64,000 nucleotides of DNA, from positions 162,515-226,514 of the forward strand of contig NZ_QJKC01000006.1 in the NCBI RefSeq assembly GCF_003202035.1, written 5' to 3'. Both the position numbers and the translations under genes were made by a program. This DNA is from Aquitalea magnusonii (GTDB lineage: Bacteria; Pseudomonadota; Gammaproteobacteria; Burkholderiales; Chromobacteriaceae). Below, piece after piece: positions 54,164-63,850 of this stretch (position 1 is its first letter; every line of letters begins with the position of its first letter). The notes beneath the pieces are model-generated. The model was not told where the DNA came from, ran no database searches, and was given only the letters and a program-made list of their open reading frames with translations.

Positions 54164-55720
54164 ATGAAACCGGACTGGCTCAATCGATTGATCGGACAGG
54201 ACAACACCAGCCTGGCAGAGCAGCCCTTTGCTGAACCGCTGCAAGCCTGCCAACCCGAGCATCCTTGCGGAGAGGATGTCGGCAACAATGAGCTGTTTTT
54301 GCAGGTCAAGGAAAACCTGGCCTTGCTCTCCGGCCTCGATAGCATCGCCCTGGAGCGGGACTGTCTAGTCTTGTTACAGCAAGGCAAGGATTTACGCCCT
54401 GCGGTGTATCTGGTGTATGCCTGGATCCGCCAGCAAGGCTGGCAGGGCTTGCTGCAGGGGCTGCAATTCCTGGAAGCGCTCATCCGGCTGTATGGCAACA
54501 AACTGCATCCGCGCCGCAACGAAACCCGTCACGCCACCCTGGCCTGGCTTGGCAGCAGCAAGGTACTGGACTGGCTGGATGCCCAAGGAAGCCCCCCTGC
54601 ACCACTCAAACCAGCTCTGCGTCAGCAACTGCAGGCCGTGCTGGAGGCATGGGCAGGGCATGACGCCAGACTGCAAACAGCCTGGTCTGCCTTGCAGGCC
54701 CGACTGCAGCAGGAGGATGCGCAGGAAAGTGTCGCCAGAGACGCCGCCATGCCCGACGGCCTGCTCCAGCACACCCCTTATCAGGATCAATCGATTCGTT
54801 CCAGCCAGATGCTGATGGATAGTCTGCGCGCCATGTGCAGCTATCTGCGCCAACAACCTCATGGCGCCTTCGCCGCCTTTCGCCTGGCGCGGGTGGTGCG
54901 CTGGGATAGCGTACTGCACCCCCCGCCACACAACGGTCAGCTGCTGACCAGGCTGGCCGGACCACGCCCGGAATTACGCCAGCAGCTCAAGCGCCTGCTG
55001 CTGCAAAAACAATGGCACGGCCTGCTGGAAAAAATCGATGCCGCCTTTCTGGAGTCAGCCAATCACTTCTGGCTGGACTTGCAGTATATGGCCTGGCAAG
55101 CACTCGGCCAGCTGGGGCAGGACTATCAACAATGGCGTGACATTGCCCTGAGCGATATTGCCCTGATGCGGCACCGCCTACCGGATATCGAGCAGCTGCG
55201 CTTTGCCGATGGCAGCTCCTTTGCCGACGACACCACGCTGGAATGGCTGGCCAGCCATGCAGTCGTGCATGACATCAGCGCCGGAGAGGCCATTACACCG
55301 ACCTATGCCAACGCGGGCAGCGACCCGTCCTTGCAAGACATCAGCCAGGAAGCCCGGTTGCTGGCAGAACAGCAAGGGCTGGAAACCGCACTGGCCTGGC
55401 TGCAAACCCTGCCGCAGCCACGCGGCATGCGTGGTCAGACCGAACGCCTGCTGCTGACAGCCCGGCTGGCGGAAGCCAACGGCAGGGCAGACATTGCGCT
55501 GGGGATTGCCAGCGGACTGGAAAGCCAGGTATGCAGCCCTGCCATCTGCCAGTGGGACCCGGAACTGGCCTTTGAAGTCAAGCTCACCTACCAGCAATTG
55601 CTGCGCAGCCGCGGCCGGAAAGAAAACGACAAACAGCAGCTGAATCTGCAGTTACAGCGTTTACAGCAGGAACTCAGCCTGCTCAACCCCTTGCGTAGCG
55701 CGCTTTTACCGAGCTACTGA
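54164..55720 (+). CDS. tssA: T6SS protein TssA (ImpA_N plus VasJ-type C-terminal domain)
   Basis: A 518-residue protein. The N-terminal ImpA_N region (about 20-130) has CGEDVGNNELFLQVKENLAL and LEALIRLYGNKLHPRRNETR; the C-terminal ~190 residues contain the VasJ-type helical region (LLAEQQGLETALAWLQTLPQ, TERLLLTARLAEANGRADIA). TssA caps and primes assembly of the tail at the baseplate. Its position between tssC and tssF fits a structural operon. Confidence 0.92.
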   Translation: MKPDWLNRLIGQDNTSLAEQPFAEPLQACQPEHPCGEDVGNNELFLQVKENLALLSGLDSIALERDCLVLLQQGKDLRPAVYLVYAWIRQQGWQGLLQGLQFLEALIRLYGNKLHPRRNETRHATLAWLGSSKVLDWLDAQGSPPAPLKPALRQQLQAVLEAWAGHDARLQTAWSALQARLQQEDAQESVARDAAMPDGLLQHTPYQDQSIRSSQMLMDSLRAMCSYLRQQPHGAFAAFRLARVVRWDSVLHPPPHNGQLLTRLAGPRPELRQQLKRLLLQKQWHGLLEKIDAAFLESANHFWLDLQYMAWQALGQLGQDYQQWRDIALSDIALMRHRLPDIEQLRFADGSSFADDTTLEWLASHAVVHDISAGEAITPTYANAGSDPSLQDISQEARLLAEQQGLETALAWLQTLPQPRGMRGQTERLLLTARLAEANGRADIALGIASGLESQVCSPAICQWDPELAFEVKLTYQQLLRSRGRKENDKQQLNLQLQRLQQELSLLNPLRSALLPSY

Positions 55721-55736
55721 AGCTGAGCCACTGCCG

Positions 55737-57500
55737 ATGGATGACCAAACCCTGCATTACTTCGAAGCCGAAATGCGCTATCTGCGCGACGCGGGCAAGG
55801 AATTTGCCCAAGCCCATCCCGACCGCGCCGCGCAGCTCAACCTTGACCGGGTCGGCGATCTGGACCCGATGGTCGAGCGTCTGCTGGAAGGCTTTGCCTT
55901 TCTGATGGGCAAATTGCAGCAAAAACTGGATGACGATCTGCCAGAGCTGACCGAAAACCTGGTCAGTCTGCTGTGGCCACATTATTTGCGCATGATACCG
56001 TCACTGACCGTCATGTCGTTTCAGCCTGCCACAGGGGTGCTGCAACAGGCAGAGCATCTGGCCAGCGGCACCGCGGTGCAAAGCGATCCGGTCGGCACGG
56101 CAGGCATCCGCTGCCACTACCGCACTACCCGGCCATTGCAATTGCTCCCGCTGCAGCTGCAGCGGGCACAGCTGGAAGAGCAGGACGATGGCCGCCAGCT
56201 GATCCGCCTGGGTTTCCTGCTGGAAGCACAGGCCAATCGCGAAAGTCTGGACCTGTCCCGGCTGCCCTTGTTTCTCAATGCCGATGCGCCGGTTGCCTTT
56301 GCCCTGCTGCACGCACTGACCCGGCCGCAGGTCCGGCTGACACTCAAGCCCAGCGGGCAAGAAACCGTGATTGCCACCGACCTGAGCCTGCGGCAAACCG
56401 GCTTCGACCCGGATGACGCGCTGTGGCCCAGACCGGCCACTGCGCATGGCGGTTATCCCTTGCTGATGGAATACTTTGCCTTCCGGGAAAAATTCCTCTT
56501 TATCGAACTGCAAGGCATCCAGACCAGCCAATTGCCGACAGACGGCCGGTTCGACATCGAAATCAGTCTCGGCAGCAGCTTTCCTCCCGGACTGCCCTTC
56601 GACCAGCGCGCCTTTCAACTGAACTGCGTCCCGGCCATCAATCTGTTCGAAGTGGAAACCGAGCCGATTCATGTCGACCACCTCTCCACCGAATATCGCG
56701 TCATCCCCCGGCTACAGGATGCCGCCCATGTCGAAGTCTTCTCCGTGGATAGCGTGCAGGCTTTTGACCACCATACCGGTCAACGCCATGCCTATCTGCC
56801 ATTCAGCAGTTTTCGCCACCGTGGCGGCATGCTGCGCCACGAAGCGCCCGAGCGCTATTACCACAGCAGCCAGCGTCAAAGCGCCAGCGGACGTTACGAC
56901 ACCTGGCTGATGCTGGGCGGGCACGCCTGGCATCAGCAAAACAGCCTGTTCAGCGAAACCCTGTCGCTGCAGGTCACCGGCACCAACGGCATGCTGCCGC
57001 GCAAGGCATTGCGCCAGACGCAGTTGCTGACCCTGCTGCAAGACAATCCCTCGGTCGTGGCGATCTGCAATCTGCTTCCACCCAGCCTGCCCTGCCACCC
57101 GCCGCGGGAAGACCGCTTCCAGTGGCGGGTCCTGTCGCATATGGCCAGCAATTACCTGTCCTTGCTGAATACGGAAACCTTGCGCGGCACCCTGGCCTTG
57201 TATGACTGGACCCACGACGAACTCAACCGCCGCCGGCTGCAGGCTATTGTCGATGTTTCGCATCAGCTGGTCCGCAAAGTGGAGCGCGGCTGCGTGATGA
57301 GCGGCGTTGAAATCACCATCACCCTGGATCAGGCCGGCTTTACCGGAGAGGGAGATCTCTACCTGTTTGCCACCCTGCTGGACCACTTTCTCGCCGGTTA
57401 TGCCGATCTCAACCTGTTTACCCGTCTGCGCGTTCTGCTCCAGCCAACGGGGCAGATTTTCTGCGGGGAGGACCGTGCATGCAGCCGCCCTCCCCTCTGA
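55737..57500 (+). CDS. tssF: T6SS baseplate subunit TssF
   Basis: A 587-residue VasA/ImpG protein of the baseplate wedge. The N-terminal LHYFEAEMRYLRDAGKEFAQ and DPMVERLLEGFAFLMGKLQQ are diagnostic, as is LWPHYLRMIPSLTVMSFQP. A weak ribosome site precedes its start. Its last codons overlap the start of tssG, the usual coupling of wedge subunits. Confidence 0.96.
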   Translation: MDDQTLHYFEAEMRYLRDAGKEFAQAHPDRAAQLNLDRVGDLDPMVERLLEGFAFLMGKLQQKLDDDLPELTENLVSLLWPHYLRMIPSLTVMSFQPATGVLQQAEHLASGTAVQSDPVGTAGIRCHYRTTRPLQLLPLQLQRAQLEEQDDGRQLIRLGFLLEAQANRESLDLSRLPLFLNADAPVAFALLHALTRPQVRLTLKPSGQETVIATDLSLRQTGFDPDDALWPRPATAHGGYPLLMEYFAFREKFLFIELQGIQTSQLPTDGRFDIEISLGSSFPPGLPFDQRAFQLNCVPAINLFEVETEPIHVDHLSTEYRVIPRLQDAAHVEVFSVDSVQAFDHHTGQRHAYLPFSSFRHRGGMLRHEAPERYYHSSQRQSASGRYDTWLMLGGHAWHQQNSLFSETLSLQVTGTNGMLPRKALRQTQLLTLLQDNPSVVAICNLLPPSLPCHPPREDRFQWRVLSHMASNYLSLLNTETLRGTLALYDWTHDELNRRRLQAIVDVSHQLVRKVERGCVMSGVEITITLDQAGFTGEGDLYLFATLLDHFLAGYADLNLFTRLRVLLQPTGQIFCGEDRACSRPPL

Positions 57501-58477
57501 TACAGAGCCTGCTGGAACAGGCATGCCGCTTCAATTTTTATCGCTTCTGCGAACTGGTGGAACTGGCCCGGCCCGATGCCGCGCGGTTTGCCAGCCACGA
57601 CAGCATCGCAGCCGACCCCATCCGCTTCCGGTCGCGTCCGGGTTTCGGTTTTCCCACGGCGGAACTGGCCTATCAGCCGGAGGACATGAGCGATGCAGGG
57701 CCAGCGGCTCCCGCCGTGCAGACCCGTTTCCTCGGGCTTACCGGCGTGGATGGCATCCTGCCCCTGCATATCGGCAATGACCTCGTCACCCGCAGGGAAG
57801 GACACGAGGTCCTGGCAGACTTTCTTGATCTGTTCCATCACCGCATCGTCACCCGCTATTACGCCATCTGGCGCAAATATCACTACCCGGTCGGCTTCCA
57901 GCCCGGAGGACAAGACCGGATATCCAGGGCCTTGCTTGGCCTGACAGGCCGCGCCATTCCCGGCACTGCGCCTGCACTCAGCCCGGCACGCTGGCTGGCA
58001 CTGCTCGGGCCGATGAGCCAGCGCAGCCGTACCGCCGATGGCCTGCGCGCAGCGGTGCTGCATGTGCTGCCGGACAGTAGGCCCGAGATCAACTGTTTTT
58101 ACCCGCGCATGGTCCCGCTCCCCGCCAGTCGGCTAGGCCGGGACAGCCGGATGGCAGCGGGCAGCCTGGTGCTGGGACGACGCCTGCTTGATGTGCAGCG
58201 CACCGTCAAACTGATCTTGCATCTGCAAGACAGCAGTCAGCTCGGCCCGCTGCAGCAAGGCCAGCCAAGCCATGCCGAGCTGTGCACCATCCTGCGCGGC
58301 TATCTGGGCCTGCGCTGGGACCTGGCCTTGTTTGCCAGCCTGCCCCGTCATGCATGGCCACCTTCGCGGCTATCACGCCATGGTGCCAGGCTTGGCCGCG
58401 ATGCCCATCTGAAGCCTGCCTTGCTGGCAGCCCAGTCCAGAGACCCGCTGATTCCGCTAGGCAGGCTACATGCCTAG
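57479..58477 (+). CDS. tssG: T6SS baseplate subunit TssG
   Basis: A 332-residue VasB/ImpH protein of the baseplate wedge. Family features are the N-terminal FNFYRFCELVELARPDA, RFRSRPGFGFPTAELAY, the FLGLTGVDGILPLHIGNDLV segment and FLDLFHHRIVTRYYAIWRKY. It starts inside the tssF end with GGGGAGG as its ribosome site. It should form the TssE-F2-G wedge with its neighbours. Confidence 0.95.
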   Translation: MQPPSPLIQSLLEQACRFNFYRFCELVELARPDAARFASHDSIAADPIRFRSRPGFGFPTAELAYQPEDMSDAGPAAPAVQTRFLGLTGVDGILPLHIGNDLVTRREGHEVLADFLDLFHHRIVTRYYAIWRKYHYPVGFQPGGQDRISRALLGLTGRAIPGTAPALSPARWLALLGPMSQRSRTADGLRAAVLHVLPDSRPEINCFYPRMVPLPASRLGRDSRMAAGSLVLGRRLLDVQRTVKLILHLQDSSQLGPLQQGQPSHAELCTILRGYLGLRWDLALFASLPRHAWPPSRLSRHGARLGRDAHLKPALLAAQSRDPLIPLGRLHA

Positions 58478-58508
58478 CCCGATTCCGCTCAAACAGGAGA
58501 ACCCCCCC

Positions 58509-59120
58509 ATGCGCCACGCCCTGCGCATCATGCTGTTGCTGCTGGTCCTCGGCCTTGCCGGCTGCGGTGCCTGGCAATACGTCAAGGACGGAAGCAAAGC
58601 CCTGACCGAGGCAGTGTTTTATCCGCGCATCAAGACCGTAAAACTGGATGTGACCGCCAGGGCCGCATTGAACCCGGATGAACAGGGGCGCTCCTTGTCG
58701 GTGGTGGTGCGCGTCTATCAGCTGCGGGATGGCAAGGCATTCCGCGCCGCCAGCTACGAACAGATACTCGGCGACGACAAGAAAATACTGGGTGATGAGC
58801 TGCTGGCACGCCACGACTTTGTGCTGACACCGGACAGCAGCTACAGCCTCGACCAGCCGCTGGACGAAAACGCCGGGCAGATCGCGGTCGTCGCACTGTT
58901 TCGCCAGAACGGACCACAAACCATCTGGCGCATCGGCTTGCCCATCAGCGTGCTGGACAATGACACCCCGGCCAAATTGGAAGTCAAGGATAGCCAGATC
59001 CTTATCAGCCAGTTGCCACACCCGCTTCCCCAGCCAGCAGCGGCAGTCCCGCAAACACCAGCCAGCCCGCCACCCCAGCCCGCAAGCGCAGCCGCGGCCA
59101 GCAAAGCAAAGGGGAAATGA
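58509..59120 (+). CDS. tssJ: T6SS outer-membrane lipoprotein TssJ
   Basis: A 203-residue lipoprotein. The signal peptide ends in the lipobox LAGC with lipid-attached C19; a mature SciN-like beta-sandwich follows (VDVTARAALNPDEQGRSLSV-type strands, LVVRVYQLRDGKAFRAASYE). A Pro/Ala/Gln-rich tail (about 175-200) is unusual. TssJ anchors the membrane complex to the outer membrane and binds TssM. AGGAG sits before the start, which is 13 codons into an open frame. It overlaps tssE as ATGA. Confidence 0.93.
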   Translation: MRHALRIMLLLLVLGLAGCGAWQYVKDGSKALTEAVFYPRIKTVKLDVTARAALNPDEQGRSLSVVVRVYQLRDGKAFRAASYEQILGDDKKILGDELLARHDFVLTPDSSYSLDQPLDENAGQIAVVALFRQNGPQTIWRIGLPISVLDNDTPAKLEVKDSQILISQLPHPLPQPAAAVPQTPASPPPQPASAAAASKAKGK

Positions 59121-59611
59121 TCATGCGCCACCGGCAAAGCGGCCCCTCCCTCTACGAGAAACTGTTAGGCAACTTCCAGGATGGCAGCACGGTATACGAC
59201 TGGGACGATGCCACCCAGCTGCTGCTCAGCGTGATGGACAACATCCGGGTGATTCTCAACAGCCGGCAAGGTGCGCTCAAGCATCTGCCTGACTACGGCC
59301 TGCCTGATCTGTCACTGATCTACCGCCACCTGCCTGCCAGCGCGCATCAATTGCGTCAGAGCATCGCCAGCACGCTGCTGAAATACGAACCGCGGCTGCA
59401 CAGCATCGATATCCAGCTGCTGGAAGCCCAGCACAGCGATGTACTGGGTTATGAGCTGGTCTGCCATCTGAAACAGGCCGGACTGGTGCGCTTTGGCAGC
59501 TACTTCAGCCCGGACCAGGCCGTGCGCCTGCGGCTACTGACGGCGCCAGCGCAGCCATCTGCGGACCCACCGCTAGCGCGGAGCCCACAGGCTTACTCCA
59601 CCGTACCTTGA
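59117..59611 (+). CDS. tssE: T6SS baseplate subunit TssE (gp25-like)
   Basis: A 164-residue gp25/lysozyme-like wedge protein. The N-terminal SLYEKLLGNFQDG, NIRVILNSRQGALKHLPDYG and the LLKYEPRL motif are characteristic. The start overlaps the tssJ stop as ATGA; a second ATG two codons on is an alternative. A 76-base gap and a TTG-start tssK follow. Confidence 0.94.
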   Translation: MIMRHRQSGPSLYEKLLGNFQDGSTVYDWDDATQLLLSVMDNIRVILNSRQGALKHLPDYGLPDLSLIYRHLPASAHQLRQSIASTLLKYEPRLHSIDIQLLEAQHSDVLGYELVCHLKQAGLVRFGSYFSPDQAVRLRLLTAPAQPSADPPLARSPQAYSTVP

Positions 59612-59687
59612 TTCCCGAACCGTTTAGCCATGGCTGATCGCCGTAGCGACCATGCATTCAGGCCATCATTTTTGAAGGATATTCAGT

Positions 59688-61037
59688 TTGCGCATTCACA
59701 AACCACTCTGGCACGAAGGCATCCTGCTCCTGCCACAGCTGTTTCAACAACAAGAAGCCATGCAAGCCGCCCAGCGCCAACAGCTGGCCGAACTGGCCAG
59801 CCCCTTTCCCTGGGGGTTGTCCGCCATCCTGCTGGATGAACACGCGCTGGATCAGGGACAGGTCAGGCTGGATAGCCTGGCGGGCATTTTTCCCGATGGC
59901 AGCGCCTTCGACCAGCGACTGAGCGGCCACCTGCCTGCGCCACGCCATCTGGATGAGCTGCCCGCCACAGTGGACAGCGTCACCGTCTGGCTGGCGCTGC
60001 CAGCGCTCAACCCCATGGGAAACAATCTGCATCAGGGCAGCGTCGGGCCTGCTGACATACCTCGGCGGTATCAGCAGAGCTTTGCCCGCGTGGCCGACCA
60101 CATGGGAGAACAGGAAGACGAGCTGGCCGTCGAGCAGCTCAATCTGCTGTTGAAGTTTGATGGCGAATCACTGGATGGCATGAGCAAGCTGCCCCTGGCC
60201 CGACTGCAGCGCAATGCACAAAACCGCTTTGCCTGCGACCCGGACTTCATCCCCCCCCTGCTGTGCTGCCATGCCCTGCCTGCACTGCAAAACCGCCTGC
60301 AGCAGCTTGGCGAACTACTGCAAGCCAGGCAGGACAGCCTGCAGCAACAGCGCCGCGAGCGCACCCAGCAGGCGGCCGACTACCTGCTCTCCGACATCAG
60401 CCTGCTGTGGCTGATGAATACCCTGGGGCAGTGCTGGCCAGAACTGCGCATGCTGTCGCAATTACCCGGCATACACCCTTACCACGCCTATCTGTGCCTG
60501 TCGCGACTGGCCGGCATGCTTTGTACCTTTGCCCTGGAACGCCAGTTGAACGATATCCCGGCCTATGACCACCAGCAGCTGGGCCCGGTCTTCGGTCAGC
60601 TCGACAGCCTGATCCGCGATCTGCTGGATACCGTCATCCCCACCCCGGTGGTACTGCTCCCCTTGCAACGTGACGGCGCCAATTTGTGGATCGCCCATCT
60701 GCAAGACCCCCGTTTGCGCGAAGGTGCCGATTTTTACCTGTCTGTGCACGCCGCCATGCCGCTGCACCTGCTGCAAGAGCAACTGCCCAAGGTCTCCAAG
60801 GCCGGGGCACCTGAGGATGTCGCCCGCATCATGTCCTCTGCACTGAACGGCATTCCGCTGCGACCCATGCAACGTCTGCCCACGGCCCTGCCCAGCAGGG
60901 TGGACAGCCTGTATTTCGCCCTGGATGCCCAGCACCCGGCCTTTGCCGCCATGCTGGCCGCCCAGTCCTGCGCCTTTTACTTCCCTTCCTCGCTGCCAGA
61001 ACTGCAACTGGCGCTGTATGCGGTGCCCAGACCATGA
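59688..61037 (+). CDS. tssK: T6SS baseplate-membrane connector TssK, TTG start
   Basis: A 449-residue VasE/ImpJ protein that ties the baseplate to the TssLM membrane complex. The N-terminus (M)RIHKPLWHEGILLLPQLFQQ is typical, and the helical C-terminal region ends in LPELQLALYAVPRP. The start is a TTG with AAGGA eight bases upstream; no ATG in frame would keep the conserved N-terminus. It overlaps tssL by four bases (ATGA). Confidence 0.95.
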   Translation: MRIHKPLWHEGILLLPQLFQQQEAMQAAQRQQLAELASPFPWGLSAILLDEHALDQGQVRLDSLAGIFPDGSAFDQRLSGHLPAPRHLDELPATVDSVTVWLALPALNPMGNNLHQGSVGPADIPRRYQQSFARVADHMGEQEDELAVEQLNLLLKFDGESLDGMSKLPLARLQRNAQNRFACDPDFIPPLLCCHALPALQNRLQQLGELLQARQDSLQQQRRERTQQAADYLLSDISLLWLMNTLGQCWPELRMLSQLPGIHPYHAYLCLSRLAGMLCTFALERQLNDIPAYDHQQLGPVFGQLDSLIRDLLDTVIPTPVVLLPLQRDGANLWIAHLQDPRLREGADFYLSVHAAMPLHLLQEQLPKVSKAGAPEDVARIMSSALNGIPLRPMQRLPTALPSRVDSLYFALDAQHPAFAAMLAAQSCAFYFPSSLPELQLALYAVPRP

Positions 61038-61678
61038 AACCAGCCGACATCCTCCACAGCGTACGCGGCCACATGCGCGATGTGGCCCTCATCGTCACCC
61101 GGCTGAACGGACACGCCGAGGTGATGGCACCGGACCGGTGGCAAGACCACTGCCTGACCGTGCTGGACGAGCTGGACCAACAGCTGGCCCAAAGCGGAGC
61201 ACCTGCCAGCGACCGGGCACAGATGATCTACGCCGCCAGCTGCCTGCTGGACGAAACCGCACTGCGCACCCTGCCCGAAGCCCAGCGCCTGCAATGGCAA
61301 GCCACGCCCTTGCAGGTACAGCGCTTTGGCACCCTGCAAGGAGGCGAACAAGTGTATGAACAAATCAGCCAGGCACTCGCCACGCCAGCGCCTTCCCTGT
61401 GGCTGCTGGCCTGCTGGCAACTGGTGCTGGCACTCGGCTTCCAGGGCAAATACCAGCATCAGGATCCTGCGCAGCGCACCCAACTGATACACAAGCTGGA
61501 TCAAAGCATCGGGCCGATCGACACCCCCGTGCAAACCGCCCAGCGCAAACGGCGCAGCCTGCACTGGCGCAGCTTCTCCCCCTGGCTATGGGCCCTGCTG
61601 TCCTGCTCCCTGGCCCTTATCGTCTACTTCCTGCTGCAAAGCTGGCTGCACCATGCAGTCAGCCAGCTCGGCAGCTAA
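61034..61678 (+). CDS. tssL: T6SS membrane-complex subunit TssL (DotU/IcmH type)
   Basis: A 214-residue C-tail-anchored inner-membrane protein. The cytoplasmic DotU domain has DRAQMIYAASCLLDETALRT and FGTLQGGEQVYEQI, and a single membrane segment lies at the end (about 182-203, LWALLSCSLALIVYFLL). No OmpA extension is present, so TssL itself does not bind peptidoglycan; the following gene supplies that domain. The 4-base overlap with tssK couples their synthesis. Confidence 0.94.
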   Translation: MKPADILHSVRGHMRDVALIVTRLNGHAEVMAPDRWQDHCLTVLDELDQQLAQSGAPASDRAQMIYAASCLLDETALRTLPEAQRLQWQATPLQVQRFGTLQGGEQVYEQISQALATPAPSLWLLACWQLVLALGFQGKYQHQDPAQRTQLIHKLDQSIGPIDTPVQTAQRKRRSLHWRSFSPWLWALLSCSLALIVYFLLQSWLHHAVSQLGS

Positions 61679-61687
61679 GGAATCAAC

Positions 61688-63268
61688 ATGCCACGCATAC
61701 TCTGGCACGGGCTGTTTCCCCCCATGGTGCTGACACTCGGACTCCTGCTGATCTGGCGTTCATTACCGCTGACTACGCTCAGTGCCGCCCTGCTCAGCCT
61801 GCCCTGGCTGCTCCTCATGCTGCTGTGGTGGCAACGCGGATTGCGGCAGGCCAACACCGGTACAGACCGCACCATCGATGTCGTGCTGGTGGGGGGACCA
61901 GCCGCCTCCGACCTGATGCAAGGCCATGCCAGCCGCGAGGGCCTGCACCAACGGTGGCTATGGCTGGCAGATCCCGAGCAGCTGGCCGGCTGGCAAGCCG
62001 GACACTACCGCGTCTGTGGCCTGCTGCTGGTCGTCAATGCCGATCAGCCGCTGGCCGCTGCCACCGACCCGGCACTATCAGCTTGGCAACGTGCCTGGCA
62101 ACACGCACAGCAGCAACTGGGCCACCCCCTGCCGGCGGCCTTGCTGGTCATCGCGGCCTTCCCGGCCCAGGCCGGTAGCTTGCAGCCAGCCAATCCCGCC
62201 ATCGCCCCGGCCACAGACTATCCGGCCGCGCAACAGGCCATCGCCCAGCAAGGCCGGGCCATGGAAACCGAGACCTGGCACAGCAGCGTAGAGAACCGCC
62301 AGCAGGCCGTGCACAACAGCATCGCCCTGCAATGGCTGCTGCAGCATACGGCAGCACAGCTCCTGCCAGCCCTGCTACCACAACAGTCAGCGCGTGGCGG
62401 CCCCGCCCTGCATGCCATCGGCTGGATGTGTGCCGGCGAACTGACAGGCGATAGCCCCTGGCAACAGGCTGCCAACCAGGCCAGTCAACTGCGACTGCGC
62501 GCGCAGCAGCCGGCGACCCCACCGCAGGCCCTGCCGCTGCCCGAGGCACTGCTCGCCAGTTTCCCGGCCCGGCTAAGCTGCCCACCTTCCCTGCAAGGGC
62601 TGGCCTGGCTACTCACCACGGCGGCGCTGTTTTTTACCGCCTTTGCCACCAGCTCTGCCTGGAACAACCACCTGCTCATCCAGCAAAGCGAAGCCAGGCT
62701 GCGCGCCTTCCAGATACTCAAGCCCACGCAGGAACCGCTGCGCGGCCGGGCAGCGCAAACCCTGCAAGCCTGGCAAAACCACTTGAACAGTCTTGCCACC
62801 GACGGCATACCGCTGCGACTGGATCTCGGGCTGTACCAGGGCCATGCCCTGGCCAGCATCAGCAACGAGGCCCTGCGGCACTACCAGCCCCCCGCCCCCA
62901 AACGCGAGGTCGTCCGCCTCGATACCACCGCCCTGTTCGACAGTGGCAAGGCCGTGCTCAAGCCACAAGCCAAACTGGCCTTGCAATCGGTGCTGGTCTG
63001 GCTACAGGCCAATCCGGGCAAACGGGTATTGATCGACGGCCATACCGACAACCCCGGCAACGCCGCCAGCAATCTGCAGCTGTCGCTGGCTCGTGCCGAA
63101 GCCGTGCGCAGCTGGCTGGTGACCGCCACCACCTTCCCCATTACCCATTTTGCCGTGCAGGGGCTGGGAGACACCCAGCCCCTGGACAGCAATGACGATG
63201 CGACCGGCCGCAGCAAAAACCGGCGCGTGGAAATCACCCTGATCGAACCGCCAGGCAAAACGCGCTGA
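61688..63268 (+). CDS. tagL: T6SS peptidoglycan-anchoring protein TagL-like (OmpA family, three TM)
   Basis: A 526-residue inner-membrane protein. Two N-terminal membrane segments (about 12-24 and 29-48), a cytoplasmic domain of ~250 residues starting at TIDVVLVGGPAASDLM, a third segment at about 302-325 and a C-terminal OmpA domain (about 407-520) with FDSGKAVLKP, IDGHTDNPG and NRRVEITL. The topology matches TagL of enteroaggregative E. coli, which anchors TssL to peptidoglycan. The linker after the third segment (LRLDLGLYQGHALASISNEA) resembles the periplasmic GLYQG region of TssM. No Walker A is seen in the cytoplasmic part. Confidence 0.82.
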   Translation: MPRILWHGLFPPMVLTLGLLLIWRSLPLTTLSAALLSLPWLLLMLLWWQRGLRQANTGTDRTIDVVLVGGPAASDLMQGHASREGLHQRWLWLADPEQLAGWQAGHYRVCGLLLVVNADQPLAAATDPALSAWQRAWQHAQQQLGHPLPAALLVIAAFPAQAGSLQPANPAIAPATDYPAAQQAIAQQGRAMETETWHSSVENRQQAVHNSIALQWLLQHTAAQLLPALLPQQSARGGPALHAIGWMCAGELTGDSPWQQAANQASQLRLRAQQPATPPQALPLPEALLASFPARLSCPPSLQGLAWLLTTAALFFTAFATSSAWNNHLLIQQSEARLRAFQILKPTQEPLRGRAAQTLQAWQNHLNSLATDGIPLRLDLGLYQGHALASISNEALRHYQPPAPKREVVRLDTTALFDSGKAVLKPQAKLALQSVLVWLQANPGKRVLIDGHTDNPGNAASNLQLSLARAEAVRSWLVTATTFPITHFAVQGLGDTQPLDSNDDATGRSKNRRVEITLIEPPGKTR

Positions 63269-63353
63269 CATCAGGGTGTCAACGAAACCGCCCCTGCCCG
63301 GTGCAGGTGGACGGACAACACGACCGGGGCCAGCCCCGGCAAGGAGAAACAGT

Positions 63354-63839
63354 ATGGCCATACCCGCGTATTTGTGGATCAAGGATGACGGCGGTGCCGA
63401 TATCAAGGGCTCGGTCACGGTGCAGGGACGTGAAGGATCGGTAGAAATCCTGGAATTCGACCATAGCGTCTACATTCCCACCGACGGCAATACCGGCAAG
63501 CTCACCGGCACCCGCGTGCACACCCCGCTGACCTTCGTCAAGGAGTTCGACGCCTCCTCACCCTATCTGTACAAGGCGGTCACCAGCGGACAAAACCTCA
63601 AGGGCATGGAGATCAAGTGGTACCGCATCGACGATGCCGGCGAGGAAAAAGAGTACTTCAACATGAAGCTGGAAAACGTCAAGGTCGTCGCCGTCAAACC
63701 CAAGATGCACAACATCAAGGACATCGACAAGGAACGCTACAACCACCTGGAACAAGTGGACGTGCGCTACGAGAAGATTACCTGGGCCTACAAGGACGGC
63801 AACATCATCCACTCCGATAGCTGGATAGAAAACCGCTAA
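63354..63839 (+). CDS. hcp: T6SS tube protein Hcp (TssD)
   Basis: A 161-residue Hcp-family protein that stacks in hexamers to form the inner tube and is secreted. The MAIPAYLWIKDDGGADIKGS N-terminus, RVHTPLTFVKEFDASSPYL and the C-terminal ITWAYKDGNIIHSDSW are typical. AAGGAG before 63354 fixes the start. It is followed by a GC-rich hairpin before vgrG. Confidence 0.97.
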   Translation: MAIPAYLWIKDDGGADIKGSVTVQGREGSVEILEFDHSVYIPTDGNTGKLTGTRVHTPLTFVKEFDASSPYLYKAVTSGQNLKGMEIKWYRIDDAGEEKEYFNMKLENVKVVAVKPKMHNIKDIDKERYNHLEQVDVRYEKITWAYKDGNIIHSDSWIENR

Positions 63840-63850
63840 CCCCCAACCAC

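Noticed and set aside
59630..59839. 69-codon ORF overlapping the tssK start
   Set aside because: No ribosome site or similarity; it overlaps the well-supported tssK frame.
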